Part shown: positions 44,405 through 53,594 of the stretch, one piece after another
How the letters are laid out: each line of letters starts with the position of its first letter
How positions within the stretch are numbered: the stretch's first letter is position 1
NCBI RefSeq assembly: GCF_001317345.1
Contig: NZ_JXCG01000001.1
Location: forward strand, 372,001-436,000
Direction: 5' to 3'
Length of the DNA: 64,000 bases
Source of the DNA: Thermococcus sp. EP1
GTDB lineage: Archaea; Methanobacteriota_B; Thermococci; Thermococcales; Thermococcaceae
Made by a program: the position numbers and the translations under genes
Notes under the pieces: generated by a model
Told to the model about the DNA's origin: nothing
Database searches by the model: none
The model's input: the letters and a program-made list of their open reading frames with translations, nothing else

Positions 44405-45115
44405 TCACCAGGGTGCTTCATTATACACCTCTATGCCATTTTCCGTGATTTTTATTTTCTTCAAATTATTGTCATGTGAGGTTCCTCTCATTTTTAGTAT
44501 TTGAAGTGCTCTTATCATGTTATACTGTCGCATAAAATGATGCATCATTATCACTCCACTGGCCACGTAGTAGTCATCTGTGTATTTTTCAGATTCCATC
44601 ATCTCTGTTATTATGATTGCCGTTATTTCCATGGTAGAAAGCAGTTTTATTAACCTCACAACCTCTTTTCTTTTATTTTCAGGATCTTGTACCATGAATT
44701 CTAATGGAGTAAAGGAATCTATAACAACTCTTTTTGCATTTTCATGCAATATGATACTTTTTATTTCCTCTAAAATCTCTGCCCACGTTGGTTTTTTGCT
44801 TCCTTGGGTTAAAACGGCTCCTAAGTCATATATCACAATCCTTTTGCTTCGAATGTGGGACAGAAGGTTGAACCTATAATAGAGCATATCTTGGATTATA
44901 GTCTTGGGGTCATCAACTAGGGAAATATAAATTCCCTTTTCCCCGTTCTTAGCTCCTTCAACTAGAAACTGAATTCCCAAGGTGGTTTTACCACTACCTG
45001 GGGGCCCGGTAACAACGTAGACTCTGCCGGGGATAAGCCCTCCACCGATGAGACTATCAAGCCCCTTTACTCCAGTAGAGACGCGGGTATATATTGGGAG
45101 TGATTTATTTTCCAT
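44405..45115 (-). CDS. KaiC/RAD55-like RecA-family ATPase
   Basis: A 236-residue ATPase. Walker A is GPPGSGKTT, Walker B ends in RVVIDSFTPLE. The N-terminal TGVKGLDSLIGGGLIPGRVYVV segment is the hallmark of single-domain KaiC/RAD55-like archaeal proteins, which act in signalling or regulation rather than in recombination itself. GGAGGAG precedes tandem ATG codons at 45118 and 45115; spacing favours 45115. It is followed by the small partner gene and comes after the mannose synthase gene on the same strand. Confidence 0.82.
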   Translation of the reverse strand: MENKSLPIYTRVSTGVKGLDSLIGGGLIPGRVYVVTGPPGSGKTTLGIQFLVEGAKNGEKGIYISLVDDPKTIIQDMLYYRFNLLSHIRSKRIVIYDLGAVLTQGSKKPTWAEILEEIKSIILHENAKRVVIDSFTPLEFMVQDPENKRKEVVRLIKLLSTMEITAIIITEMMESEKYTDDYYVASGVIMMHHFMRQYNMIRALQILKMRGTSHDNNLKKIKITENGIEVYNEAPW

Positions 45116-45185
45116 CATGTTCTCCTCCATTTGTATTTTGGCGCGGAAATATTTATTCTTTTCTTTTTCTTTGAGGATAGGCAGA

Positions 45186-46241
45186 TCATCCCCATGTAAT
45201 ATTTCGATTGAAGATAAACCGTACTATAAAAGAGAACCCAATCCCGATGAGGTTTGCAATTAGATAGTGGAGCCCCATGTAAAGGAGAATTAAGTAAATA
45301 GCCCATTGTACTAGAGCTCCAGTGAGAGCAGCAAGATGGAAGTTTAGGAGTCTTAAGTGAAAAGGTTTTCTTTTTAAGTCTTTAAACGTCCAGATGTCGT
45401 TCCATGTAAAATTGTTGAGTATTGAAAGCTCGGTAGCTGGAAGAACGGCTAGTCTTTTGTCCCAACCTAGGAACTCGACGAAACCTAGTAGTGCTCCCTC
45501 ATTTACAAAAATCCCACTTAAACCCACAAAAGAGAATTTAATCAATCGATCTATTTCCCCTTCCCACCTCATCAGGCGATAGATGTGCCTTAGGTAGTTA
45601 ATGATCTGTTTTTGACTTAGCTTGCTTTCTCCGGCTCGTCGCAGGCCAAAGGTGAACGGGATCTCAACGACTCTCTCATATTGTCCTTTTATAAGTATTT
45701 CCAGAAGTATTTTGAATCCCACTGGATTTAAATCCGTTTTCGCAATGACGCCCTTTTTGAGAGCAAAGAATCCACTCACTGGATCTTTCACATTTCTTAT
45801 CTTTGGTAGAGCAACTCTCCCAATCATTATGGCTCCTTTTGATATGAGCTTCCTCCACCAGTACCAATTTTCAACTTTCCCACCTTTTGTGTACCTGCTC
45901 GCTATGGCAATATCTGCCCCATTTTTAATAGCTTCAATAAGCTTAGGAATGACTTCAGGGGGATGTTGAAGGTCTGCGTCCATAACTATAAATATATCTC
46001 CTCTGGCTTCTTTAAATCCTCGTATGACTGCTGAAGATAGGCCTTTTTCTTTTGTTCTTCGTATAACTTTCACGGGATATATTTTTCCGAGAGTTTCTGC
46101 TTTTTCCCAAGTTTTATCGGGGGAATCATCATCTACCACTATTATCTCGAATTCATGGTCTCTTAGGGCTCTCGAAATTCTCTCAAAGAGTTCCTCAAGG
46201 TTTTCCCGCTCATTGTAAGTTGGTATTATTATGGATATCAT
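45186..46241 (-). CDS. Dolichol-phosphate mannose synthase with GtrA-like membrane domain
   Basis: A 351-residue two-part enzyme. Residues 1-225 are a GT2 glycosyltransferase (IIPTYNERENLEE, VVDDDSPDKTW, metal site DADLQHPPEV). Residues about 230-351 are a GtrA-like domain with four membrane helices. It matches the structurally known P. furiosus DPMS, which transfers mannose from GDP-mannose to dolichol phosphate for glycoprotein and lipid synthesis at the membrane. Its start has a reverse-strand promoter in the spacer shared with the tRNA. Confidence 0.92.
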   Translation of the reverse strand: MISIIIPTYNERENLEELFERISRALRDHEFEIIVVDDDSPDKTWEKAETLGKIYPVKVIRRTKEKGLSSAVIRGFKEARGDIFIVMDADLQHPPEVIPKLIEAIKNGADIAIASRYTKGGKVENWYWWRKLISKGAIMIGRVALPKIRNVKDPVSGFFALKKGVIAKTDLNPVGFKILLEILIKGQYERVVEIPFTFGLRRAGESKLSQKQIINYLRHIYRLMRWEGEIDRLIKFSFVGLSGIFVNEGALLGFVEFLGWDKRLAVLPATELSILNNFTWNDIWTFKDLKRKPFHLRLLNFHLAALTGALVQWAIYLILLYMGLHYLIANLIGIGFSFIVRFIFNRNITWG

Positions 46242-46309
46242 AAAAACCCCTCAATTTTATGCGAATATACCTTTATATTGTTTTTTGAAAACCTTACTTT
46301 TTTCTTTTA

Positions 46310-46324
46310 AAAGCCCCGGGCTTT
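46310..46324. repeat. 15-bp perfect palindrome upstream of the tRNA-Pro promoter
   Basis: AAAGCCCCGGGCTTT is a perfect inverted repeat around one central C, in the divergent spacer of the mannose synthase gene and the tRNA. It may be a regulator site or the trace of a mobile-element end; nothing decides. Confidence 0.4.
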
Positions 46325-46365
46325 AGGCCGAGGTAGCTCACATTTGTTTGCGTGCTCTTAGAAAA

Positions 46366-46374
46366 ATTTATAAC
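46366..46374 (+). promoter_or_regulatory. TATA promoter of tRNA-Pro
   Basis: ATTTATAAC lies about 30 bp before the tRNA 5' end, consistent with transcription starting a few bases upstream of the mature end. Confidence 0.6.
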
Positions 46375-46398
46375 TTGGCCCTTGGAAGTTAGCGCTGG

Positions 46399-46476
46399 GG
46401 GGCCGTGGGGTAGCTTGGCCTATCCTTCCGGCTTCGGGAGCCGGGGACCCGGGTTCAAATCCCGGCGGCCCCACCA
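46399..46476 (+). tRNA. tRNA-Pro (anticodon CGG)
   Basis: Cloverleaf read by eye: acceptor GGGGCCG/CGGCCCC, anticodon stem CCGGC/GCCGG with 7-nt loop TTCGGGA (anticodon CGG, reads CCG), T stem CCGGG/CCCGG with loop TTCAAAT. A discriminator A and CCA are encoded. No intron. It is 20 bp upstream of the Sfm1-like gene and may be co-transcribed with it. Confidence 0.96.
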
Positions 46477-46495
46477 GAGGTTTCTGGGTGAGATC

Positions 46496-47122
46496 ATGGC
46501 ATACCTTGTGATTGAGCATCTTGAGGAAATAAGTGAATGGCTTTGGTTAGAATACTCCCACGTTTCGAAGTGGTGGGGGAACAAGCTTATTTTTACCAAT
46601 GTGAGGGAAGATGAGAGGGAAAAACTTGCAAAGCTTGGGAGCGTTGTCTCAGAGAGTGTTGTAAGATTTCCTTTTGACCGCTCAAAAATTATTGTTCTCG
46701 ATCTCCAAGCTGAGGAGGAATTAAAACCTGAGGATATAGAGGAGGACACTATAATAGTAGTCGGCGGAATTCTTGGTGACGCTGTTCCAAAAGGAAGGAC
46801 AAAAGAATTTATTACATCAAAAATGGAGGGTGTTAAAGTCAGACACATTGGGAAACCTCAGTATTCAATTGATGGCGCCTCAATTGTTGCTAAATTAATA
46901 GCAGATGGTAAACGTCTAAAAGAGATAGAATATGAGGAAAATCCAACAATAAGGCTTGATGAATTTAGTGAGATTACCCTCCACTACGCTGTTCCGAAAC
47001 TTGATGGGAAGCTTTTGCTTACACCTGGATTGATTGAGCTACAAAAGAAAATGCTTGGATTTGATGAGGATATAAGTGATGAAGAACTAGTAGAATTCTT
47101 TGAAGGGAAAAGAGAGATTTAG
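46496..47122 (+). CDS. SPOUT-family methyltransferase (Sfm1/DUF431-like)
   Basis: A 208-residue protein that resembles the yeast protein arginine methyltransferase Sfm1: N-terminal YLVIEHLEEISEWLWLEYSH, cofactor-knot motif VVGGILGDAVPKGRTKEF, and RLDEFSEITLHYAVP. It should bind S-adenosylmethionine in the trefoil knot. The archaeal target may be ribosomal protein S3 or an RNA; this is not known. ATG 46496 is set by GGTGAGA upstream; the open frame further left runs through the tRNA and is not coding. Confidence 0.8.
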   Translation: MAYLVIEHLEEISEWLWLEYSHVSKWWGNKLIFTNVREDEREKLAKLGSVVSESVVRFPFDRSKIIVLDLQAEEELKPEDIEEDTIIVVGGILGDAVPKGRTKEFITSKMEGVKVRHIGKPQYSIDGASIVAKLIADGKRLKEIEYEENPTIRLDEFSEITLHYAVPKLDGKLLLTPGLIELQKKMLGFDEDISDEELVEFFEGKREI

Positions 47123-47142
47123 TCTTGTGTTTTAGATTGGAA

Positions 47143-47442
47143 CTAGCCCTTTGTCCATTTCTCACTAACTTGAACTATCTCTCTGCTAACTTTCTCTCTG
47201 TCTGCTTTGTCTACAATAAGAAAGATTTCTTGAACACTTCCATCACTCTTTGCTAGAAGCTTTAGGCCGGTGAGCGTTTCTCTAACCACCTTAATCTCAA
47301 AACCTCTTGAGTCACTCGAATAAATTCTCCCTGGAATAACTTTTTTAACTCCTTTTAATGCTGAAATCTCCTCGAGGACCTTCTCAATACCCTTGAGTAA
47401 ATGGTGCTCTCGTTTAACACCTCTTTTGAAGTGCTTTGGCAT
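47143..47442 (-). CDS. Small basic protein (DUF2103-like)
   Basis: A 99-residue protein, PKHFKRGVKREHHLLKGIEK at the N-terminus and a core VIPGRIYSSDSRGFEIKVVRETLTG. The Lys/Arg/His-rich N-terminus and the core fit the archaeal DUF2103 family, described as possibly metal binding; assignment is from memory of the pattern. It lies 14 bp behind the archaeosine synthase gene on the same strand and probably shares its transcript. Confidence 0.6.
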   Translation of the reverse strand: MPKHFKRGVKREHHLLKGIEKVLEEISALKGVKKVIPGRIYSSDSRGFEIKVVRETLTGLKLLAKSDGSVQEIFLIVDKADREKVSREIVQVSEKWTKG

Positions 47443-47456
47443 GCTCTCACCAGGAG

Positions 47457-49172
47457 CTATGCTTTCTTTCTGACCTTAACAGCAATTCCTCTTCTCGCTT
47501 TTATCATTTCTTCTCCACTTAGAACAGCTTTACCAACACCAACCACTTTTTCGTCTCTCACAACACCAACAATATCGTCCGGCCTTATTTTGGCATCAGC
47601 CTCGTTCACACCGATAGCAAAAACGTCTCCCCTGAGATCAAAGTCTATCTTCACATAGTAGCTTTTTGTTGCTTCATAAATGCGCTGCATCCCAAAAGGA
47701 GTCACACTTATTACTCCATCCTGATATGTCCCAGTTTGATTGTTGTCTACCATGAGACGAAGCATTTTAGATCCAACAATTCTGGCGTTTTCTGGTAAAA
47801 CAGCTTTTCCTGCTCCGATACCAAAGTAGAAGTCAAAGACTTTTCTTATATTTTCATAGAAGCGATAAGTTTTGTCTTTTTTTCCGCCTTTTGGCTCAAG
47901 AGTTATTTCTCTTATTGTTTCCTTTAGGGAACTTAAACTTTCCTTGCTTGTTGTTCCATTTTTAACTTTGGTAAAAACTATTTCTCTTCCACTTATTTCG
48001 CTCGCTCTCTCTGCTACTTCTACATAGGCCTCATCCAGATGTGCTATGATGGGAATGTGTTTTGGATATTTTTCGAGGGTTTTAGCTAATAACTCTGCTG
48101 CGCTGCTTATTTCTTCCTCACTCCAGTGGCCAGTAACAACAATGTCATATTTAGCCAACCACTCCCATTCTCGTGGCACTACGCCATAGGGTGACGTTAG
48201 GATAAGCTCATGTATTCTATAAATCCCGTTTCCAAGAGTTTCTTTAAGTGCTCTTCTATACAAGATGTGACTTCTTGAGTGCGAGTATGGCTTTTTAGCC
48301 GAGCAGGGAAATAAAAAGAGTGCTTCTACATTTTCTGGAGGATTAAATCTCTCAACGACCCTTTCTCTCCATCTTATGACCTCTGGTCTGTTCTGAGATG
48401 CATCACTTATGAAGTACACGATTTCTTTTTGGATTGGTGTGTATTTTTCCAAATAATCTGGGTGCTCTTTGTCGGCTATCCTTAATATTCCCACGTGAGA
48501 TTGAGTATAGAAAAAGTTTTCAACAAGATAGCGAAGTTTATTTTCTTCAAGAGCTTTTCTAACCAATTCTATTGTTTCTTTTGCAAATTCCAACGAATTT
48601 GCTTCCTCTTTCCATAACATTGGTGAAAATTGAGTAAAACCTTTATTGCGGAAATCGTAGAGTTTTAGAGAACGAGTATCAAAGGCGTCTATTCCCAAAT
48701 ACACGGCTAAAGGGTAAAAGATGGGTTCTAAATCTGCAATAATCATTAGATTTGGGTCTTTTTCTCGGATTAGACGAATTGTTTCTACAAACTTCCGATA
48801 TTCTCTTATCAGAATTTTAGAATTCCCAAGGTAAAGAGCATCAAAATTTTTTTGAGAGAAAATTTCTTCGAGAAACTCTCCCATGTATCTCGTGTCCCTT
48901 ACTATAGGGAGGTAGATAGCATTAAATTTTGAATAATCAACATTATAGAGTCTTTTTAAAGCCTTCTCTATTATTTCCCTTGGAGCGTAAAAGCTGAGGG
49001 GGATCGAAGGTGCAAGGGTAAAGTCATAGTCTTCAAACTCCTTAGGGTAGAAGTATGAATTGAAAGGAGAGAGTGTAAAATCCACATTAACAAGTGCGGG
49101 GGTTCTAAAACTTTTATCTTTAACTCTAACCAGGCCAAGTCTTCCAGGCCCTTCGTGTTTTATGATTTCCAT
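47457..49172 (-). CDS. arcS: Archaeosine synthase ArcS
   Basis: A 571-residue paralogue of tRNA-guanine transglycosylase that helps convert preQ0 at tRNA position 15 into archaeosine. The N-terminal TGT-like fold lacks the catalytic Asp set but has the ArcS-specific motif PCx3KPYx2Sx2H as PCSAKKPYSHSRSH (about residue 288). The C-terminal part (about 480-571) has a PUA domain (VLPENARIVGSKMLRLMV and VGVGKAVLSGEEM). It acts with a radical SAM partner (RaSEA) not present here. A 3-bp gap separates it from the upstream coiled-coil gene. Confidence 0.93.
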   Translation of the reverse strand: MEIIKHEGPGRLGLVRVKDKSFRTPALVNVDFTLSPFNSYFYPKEFEDYDFTLAPSIPLSFYAPREIIEKALKRLYNVDYSKFNAIYLPIVRDTRYMGEFLEEIFSQKNFDALYLGNSKILIREYRKFVETIRLIREKDPNLMIIADLEPIFYPLAVYLGIDAFDTRSLKLYDFRNKGFTQFSPMLWKEEANSLEFAKETIELVRKALEENKLRYLVENFFYTQSHVGILRIADKEHPDYLEKYTPIQKEIVYFISDASQNRPEVIRWRERVVERFNPPENVEALFLFPCSAKKPYSHSRSHILYRRALKETLGNGIYRIHELILTSPYGVVPREWEWLAKYDIVVTGHWSEEEISSAAELLAKTLEKYPKHIPIIAHLDEAYVEVAERASEISGREIVFTKVKNGTTSKESLSSLKETIREITLEPKGGKKDKTYRFYENIRKVFDFYFGIGAGKAVLPENARIVGSKMLRLMVDNNQTGTYQDGVISVTPFGMQRIYEATKSYYVKIDFDLRGDVFAIGVNEADAKIRPDDIVGVVRDEKVVGVGKAVLSGEEMIKARRGIAVKVRKKA

Positions 49173-49175
49173 ATT

Positions 49176-50114
49176 TCACACCAAGTTGTATCTCTGCAGG
49201 AGCAGTAGCTCATCGAGAGTAAGTTTTTCGCCGCGTTTGAACTTTTCGAGAGCTTCTACGGCTCTTTCAAATGTGGCATCTTTCTTTGATCTCATTTTTG
49301 CTACCATTTTATACGCTATAAGCTCTTTGTGTTTCTGGTCAAACTCGAATATCTTTCTTTCTACTTCTCTTAGTTCTCTTCTGATTTCTATCATCTTTTC
49401 TCTTAATTCAACGACTTTCTGGTGATATTCATCTGCCTCCTTTTTAATTTCGTCTGCCTGTTGGTATGCCTTAAGCATTTGTTCGTGGAACTGCTGGCTT
49501 TGGTTTGCTAGTTTTTGTATTTCCATACCCATGGCCCGTCTAGCTCTCTTTAGACTTTCGATCTTTTTCCTTGTCTCCTGTAATTTCTTGTGGAATCTTT
49601 CAGCTTGCTGAAGAATTTCAAGCTCTGTAGCCAAAACTTGGATTTGATCTACTATCTGTTTTTCTCTTTCAGGGGTGGTTGGGTTGGTCTGCAACTCCCA
49701 TTCTAGCTTTTCTATCCTCTCTTCAATCTTCTCCTTTGGCATCTTAAGTCTTCTAAGTTGTCTGTATTCGTCCCTCTTAGCTCTGTATTCCATGGCCTCT
49801 TGATATAGAAGATCAAGCTTGGCATTTATGTCCTCTCTGTTCTTTTTAAGTTCTTGAATTTGTTGGTTAATCTCATCTCTCTTACTCTTATATTCTCTGG
49901 CTTTTTCCCTTAGTTGTCTTACTTCGTTATTCTTTTCATCTCTCTTTTGGATCCATATATTTAGCTCTTTTTGAAGCTGGTCTAATCTCTCTTGGATTCC
50001 CTTTTTCTCTCTTTCTAAAGCCTCTATTTCGGCTTTTATCCTTTTAATTTCTTCTGGATCTACTTTCACTTGCATGGTCTCTTCCCCTTCCTTCATTTTA
50101 GAATAGTTAATCAT
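49176..50114 (-). CDS. Long coiled-coil archaeal protein (COG1340-like)
   Basis: A 312-residue protein with almost continuous heptad coiled coil from about residue 18 to 280 (EEIKRIKAEIEALEREKKGI through REMIEIRRELREVERKIFEF), followed by a short non-coiled C-terminus (RGEKLTLDELLLLQRY). It fits a widespread archaeal coiled-coil family of unknown role, sometimes mislabelled as phosphoserine phosphatase. ATG 50114 is preceded by GGTGAG. No enzyme motif is present. It shares strand and transcript with arcS. Confidence 0.78.
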   Translation of the reverse strand: MINYSKMKEGEETMQVKVDPEEIKRIKAEIEALEREKKGIQERLDQLQKELNIWIQKRDEKNNEVRQLREKAREYKSKRDEINQQIQELKKNREDINAKLDLLYQEAMEYRAKRDEYRQLRRLKMPKEKIEERIEKLEWELQTNPTTPEREKQIVDQIQVLATELEILQQAERFHKKLQETRKKIESLKRARRAMGMEIQKLANQSQQFHEQMLKAYQQADEIKKEADEYHQKVVELREKMIEIRRELREVERKIFEFDQKHKELIAYKMVAKMRSKKDATFERAVEALEKFKRGEKLTLDELLLLQRYNLV

Positions 50115-50258
50115 GATCTCACCCTGATTTAAGCCTCACTAAGTTGAAGTAAAAACCAAATAAAAACTTTTTGGCTAAAATGGGAAATCATTCAATGAAA
50201 TTGAGAATATTTGTTTAACTTTTCTAAAAGATGAAGGAAATAAAAACAAACCCCTCAC

Positions 50259-51101
50259 TTATTCTTTCCCTTGTTGTTTTACTGGATAAGGCATGAATTC
50301 TACAGTCCCCCTTTGCTTAACTGGCTGCTTGTAGAGCTCCATTAATGCGTAAACCTCTTCTGGGACGTTGGTATCTATGTCGAGTCCTAGTTCTTTGGCA
50401 TGTTCAACGGTGATTGGATAATCATGGGTCCATCTACCCTCCGTTAAAATCTGAGCTAAGTTTTTAGCTTTTTCTTCTCCGTACTTATCTTTTAAGAGGT
50501 TGTATATGAAATCTTGGACTTGAGTTATTGCCTTCTTAGCAACATCCGCTAGTATCAAAGTTTGGTCTTCTACCTTTTCTTTTCCTTTCTGCTCTACTGC
50601 TCTTATTATACTTGGAGCAGGATATTGACCTAACTGGGGATCAACAGGACCTAAAACGGCGTGAGGATCCATTATAATCTTATCTGCGGCAAGGGCTATT
50701 AAAGTTCCACCGCTCATAGCATAGTGAGGTATTATTACCCTCGTCTCAGCTGGATGGTCTTTTAGGGCTTTTGCTATTTGTGTTGCCGCCAAAACCAGTC
50801 CTCCTGGTGTATGAAGAATTAAGTCTATGGGTTTATCCTTTGGTGCCATTCTAATAGCCCTAAGTATCTCCTCGCTGTCTTCTATGCTTATGAACTTATA
50901 AACTGGAATTCCGAAGAACCCTATACTTTCTTGTCTGTGTATCATCGTGATTATTGTGGAGTTTCTTTTTCTTGCTAGTTTTTCTAGTAGCTTTGTTCTT
51001 GCTACTTGTAATTGCCTGTACTGGATTTGTGGCCCCATGAGTAGGAAAAAGAATAGTATCCACCATATCAATGATCCTATGAATCCACTGAATGGATCCA
51101 T
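50259..51101 (-). CDS. Membrane-anchored ClpP/SppA-like serine protease
   Basis: A 280-residue protein with one N-terminal membrane helix (IWWILFFFLLMGP) and a ClpP-fold domain of the SDH/SppA-like type. The nucleophile is the Ser in HYAMSGGTLIALAADKIIMDP, and IDLILHTPGGLVLAA forms the oxyanion strand. A conserved later Lys or His completes the site in relatives. It may degrade membrane or peptide substrates. It has its own promoter, with the ribosome binding site GGGGTGAT in front of ATG 51101. Confidence 0.86.
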   Translation of the reverse strand: MDPFSGFIGSLIWWILFFFLLMGPQIQYRQLQVARTKLLEKLARKRNSTIITMIHRQESIGFFGIPVYKFISIEDSEEILRAIRMAPKDKPIDLILHTPGGLVLAATQIAKALKDHPAETRVIIPHYAMSGGTLIALAADKIIMDPHAVLGPVDPQLGQYPAPSIIRAVEQKGKEKVEDQTLILADVAKKAITQVQDFIYNLLKDKYGEEKAKNLAQILTEGRWTHDYPITVEHAKELGLDIDTNVPEEVYALMELYKQPVKQRGTVEFMPYPVKQQGKE

Positions 51102-51226
51102 AGAATCACCCCATTTCAGCTTTCTGTAGATTATTATAACCTGAAGTTTTTAAAAACTTTTGGTAAATGAAAATTGAAAATCTCACTTAGTTGCACTTAA
51201 ATAGTGAAAATAAAGATATAACAAAA

Positions 51227-52174
51227 TTATTTGATGATTTGTGTTCCTGTTTTTCCTTCTAAAGCTTCAACGGCTTTATCTAGGGCTGCTATTATTGCCC
51301 TTTCCCCTCCCCATTCGATGAATCTTATTGCTGCTAGAACTTTTGGTCCCATACTTCCTTTCTTAAAGTGCCCTTCTTCATAATACTTTTTCATCTCGTT
51401 AACGGTAACCTTCTCAAGCCATTTCTCTTCGGGCTTGCCATAGTGTATGGCTGCACCATTAACATCTGTGAGGATCATAAAAATATCAGCATTAACTTCT
51501 TCAGCAAGCTTCTCTCCAGCTAAATCCTTGTCAATGACAGCCTCGACACCCTTGAGTTGCCCATCTTCTTCTATAACAGGTATTCCTCCGCCGCCTGAGG
51601 CTATTACTATAAATCCCTTATCAACTAGATCTTGAATTATCGGGGCTTCAATATGGCTGATTGGATCTGGTGATGGTACTACTCTTCTCCATCCTCTTCC
51701 AGAGTCCTCTATTACTACCCATCCCTTTTCTTTAGCGAGTTTTTTAGCAGTTTCTTCATCATAGAAGGGTCCGACTGGCTTGCTTGGGTGTTGAAAAGCT
51801 GGATCGTTTTTGTCGACAAGGGTTTGAGTGACTATTGTAGCAACGGGCTTATCGATACCTCTTTTCCTTAGTTCGTTCTTTATTGCTTGTTGAATCATGT
51901 AACCGATTTGACCTTGACTCATTCCCCCACAAACATCCATGGGTTGAGCTGGAATTCCATGTACGTGCTCTCCGGCATCTTGTTGGAGGAGAAGTGCTCC
52001 CACTTGGGGCCCATTACCGTGAGTTATTACAACTTCATACTCGTTATTAAGGATAATATCGACGATTTGCTTTGCAGTCTTTTTAACATTCTCCATTTGC
52101 TCTTCATAAGTACCCTTTTGGCCTCTTTGAAGAATAGCGTTCCCACCTAATGCTATGACAACTCTCTTCCTCAT
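51227..52174 (-). CDS. Carbamate kinase / carbamate kinase-like carbamoyl-phosphate synthetase
   Basis: A 315-residue amino-acid-kinase-fold enzyme that is very close to the P. furiosus carbamate kinase. Motifs include [39 protein letters not shown] and [10 protein letters not shown]. It makes carbamoyl phosphate from carbamate and ATP or runs the reverse to gain ATP. ATG 52174 follows GGAGGG; GTG 52192 is not needed. It is a single-gene unit. Confidence 0.93.
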   Translation of the reverse strand: MRKRVVIALGGNAILQRGQKGTYEEQMENVKKTAKQIVDIILNNEYEVVITHGNGPQVGALLLQQDAGEHVHGIPAQPMDVCGGMSQGQIGYMIQQAIKNELRKRGIDKPVATIVTQTLVDKNDPAFQHPSKPVGPFYDEETAKKLAKEKGWVVIEDSGRGWRRVVPSPDPISHIEAPIIQDLVDKGFIVIASGGGGIPVIEEDGQLKGVEAVIDKDLAGEKLAEEVNADIFMILTDVNGAAIHYGKPEEKWLEKVTVNEMKKYYEEGHFKKGSMGPKVLAAIRFIEWGGERAIIAALDKAVEALEGKTGTQIIK

Positions 52175-52330
52175 TCTTATTCCCTCCGTCACTGGTGCAT
52201 AAGATTAGACATCAGAGAATTAAAAGGGTTTCTTAGTGTCGCAATGGGTTTTATAGAAAAAAATTTTGAACATTGCTTCAATAATTTTGCAAAAGTAAAG
52301 GAAATGCATCAAATCAGTTTCTAAAAGATT

Positions 52331-53593
52331 TCAAAGGTACCACTCGTTAAAGTTTCCAATTCCCAGACTTTGTAGGGTTTTCATTACTCCTAGGGCGATG
52401 CCTTCTACCTCAATGCCCCCTTGGCCTTTATTAGCATCCCCTACAATGTAAACGTTTTCCATCGGAAAGTCCACGTGATTACCTGAGGCAACCCTATTAA
52501 CAGGGTTTTTATCAAGGTATGTCTGCACCATCAAAATCTCTCCATTCCTTTCAAGCTCTGGGAATAAGTAGTACAGATCTTCAATTCCAAGGTGTTGTTC
52601 TCTTTTTATATTTCTGCTTTTTATGGCCTGGTGAGTCATTATGAGAGTGTAACCTTCTTTTGAGAGTTCTGGACTCAAAGCTGAGGGCTCATTGTATCCG
52701 TTTATTCTCTCTGTATCTAGTGTAAAGACAACGGTATTTCCAATTTTTGACTTCCCTTTAAGGGCAATGTTGATTTTAATGCCTTCTGCAGGTTTTAAGG
52801 AATCAACTCTCCGTAAGTACTCTCTATCAAAGTTCTCCCTTCCAAAGAGTTCCACAGTTTCCTTTATTCCAATGTTTGAAATTAGTATATCGTAGGGATA
52901 CTCTGATCCATCAGCTGTTATAATTCTCCCTTCTTCCGCTTCAACAACTTTCTTTCTGGTAATTATTTTTCCCCCATTTTCTCTTACAATTCTTGCTAGC
53001 TCTTCACTAACTGCCTTGCAACCACCTTTTATGAGGCCTGGTCCACCCCATTTAAGGGTTGCTTTGATTTCTTTGGCTAACTCTATTGCAGGAACTTCTT
53101 CTGGAGTCAAACTGATTGCCCATCCAAGGAAGCTCTTTATGAAAAGATAGACAAATTCATTGTCTCCTACTTTCTCCCTTAGCCAATCCCACGAATTAAG
53201 GGATGCTTCCTCACCTTTTGGTAGTCTATTGGCTCTTATTTCTGCAAGGAGTTTCATAGCCTTGGCTTTTTCCTTTAGACTCAAGTATTTCCATCCTTTT
53301 CTATAGTGGTGGATTCTCCCATCTATAAAGAACTTCCCTTTAGGGTTTGAGTTTACGATCTTAACGTTTGCATTAAGAAGGCTTAACAGATGTGCGAGAG
53401 GGCCATCTTCACCATGTGGAATCATGTGCAATGCTCCAGTTGATAATTGAAATCCCTTGTAGTTTAAATTTGTGAATCTACCACCCACAAATGGGGCCTT
53501 TTCTAAAATTGTTACATCATAGCCCTCTTTAGCTAAAAATGCACTTGTTAAGAGACCTCCAAGTCCTGCTCCTATTGTTACTACTTTCTTCAT
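52331..53593 (-). CDS. FAD-dependent oxidoreductase (phytoene desaturase/isomerase-like)
   Basis: A 420-residue flavoprotein with the N-terminal GAGLGGLLTSAFLAKEGYDV motif and a C-terminal YIVGDANKGQGGIEVEG, as in phytoene desaturases, carotenoid isomerases and related amine-oxidase-fold enzymes. It contains EVPAIELAKEI and GCKAVSEELAR typical of the desaturase group. In a thermococcal archaeon the likely targets are isoprenoid lipids or quinone-like compounds, but this is inference. ATG 53593 follows GGAGGCGAT and abuts the CoaD stop. Confidence 0.78.
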   Translation of the reverse strand: MKKVVTIGAGLGGLLTSAFLAKEGYDVTILEKAPFVGGRFTNLNYKGFQLSTGALHMIPHGEDGPLAHLLSLLNANVKIVNSNPKGKFFIDGRIHHYRKGWKYLSLKEKAKAMKLLAEIRANRLPKGEEASLNSWDWLREKVGDNEFVYLFIKSFLGWAISLTPEEVPAIELAKEIKATLKWGGPGLIKGGCKAVSEELARIVRENGGKIITRKKVVEAEEGRIITADGSEYPYDILISNIGIKETVELFGRENFDREYLRRVDSLKPAEGIKINIALKGKSKIGNTVVFTLDTERINGYNEPSALSPELSKEGYTLIMTHQAIKSRNIKREQHLGIEDLYYLFPELERNGEILMVQTYLDKNPVNRVASGNHVDFPMENVYIVGDANKGQGGIEVEGIALGVMKTLQSLGIGNFNEWYL

Positions 53594-53594
53594 T

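Noticed and set aside
46352-46495. Open frame running through the tRNA into the SPOUT gene
   Set aside because: It crosses the tRNA-Pro gene; the real start has its own GGTGAGA site.
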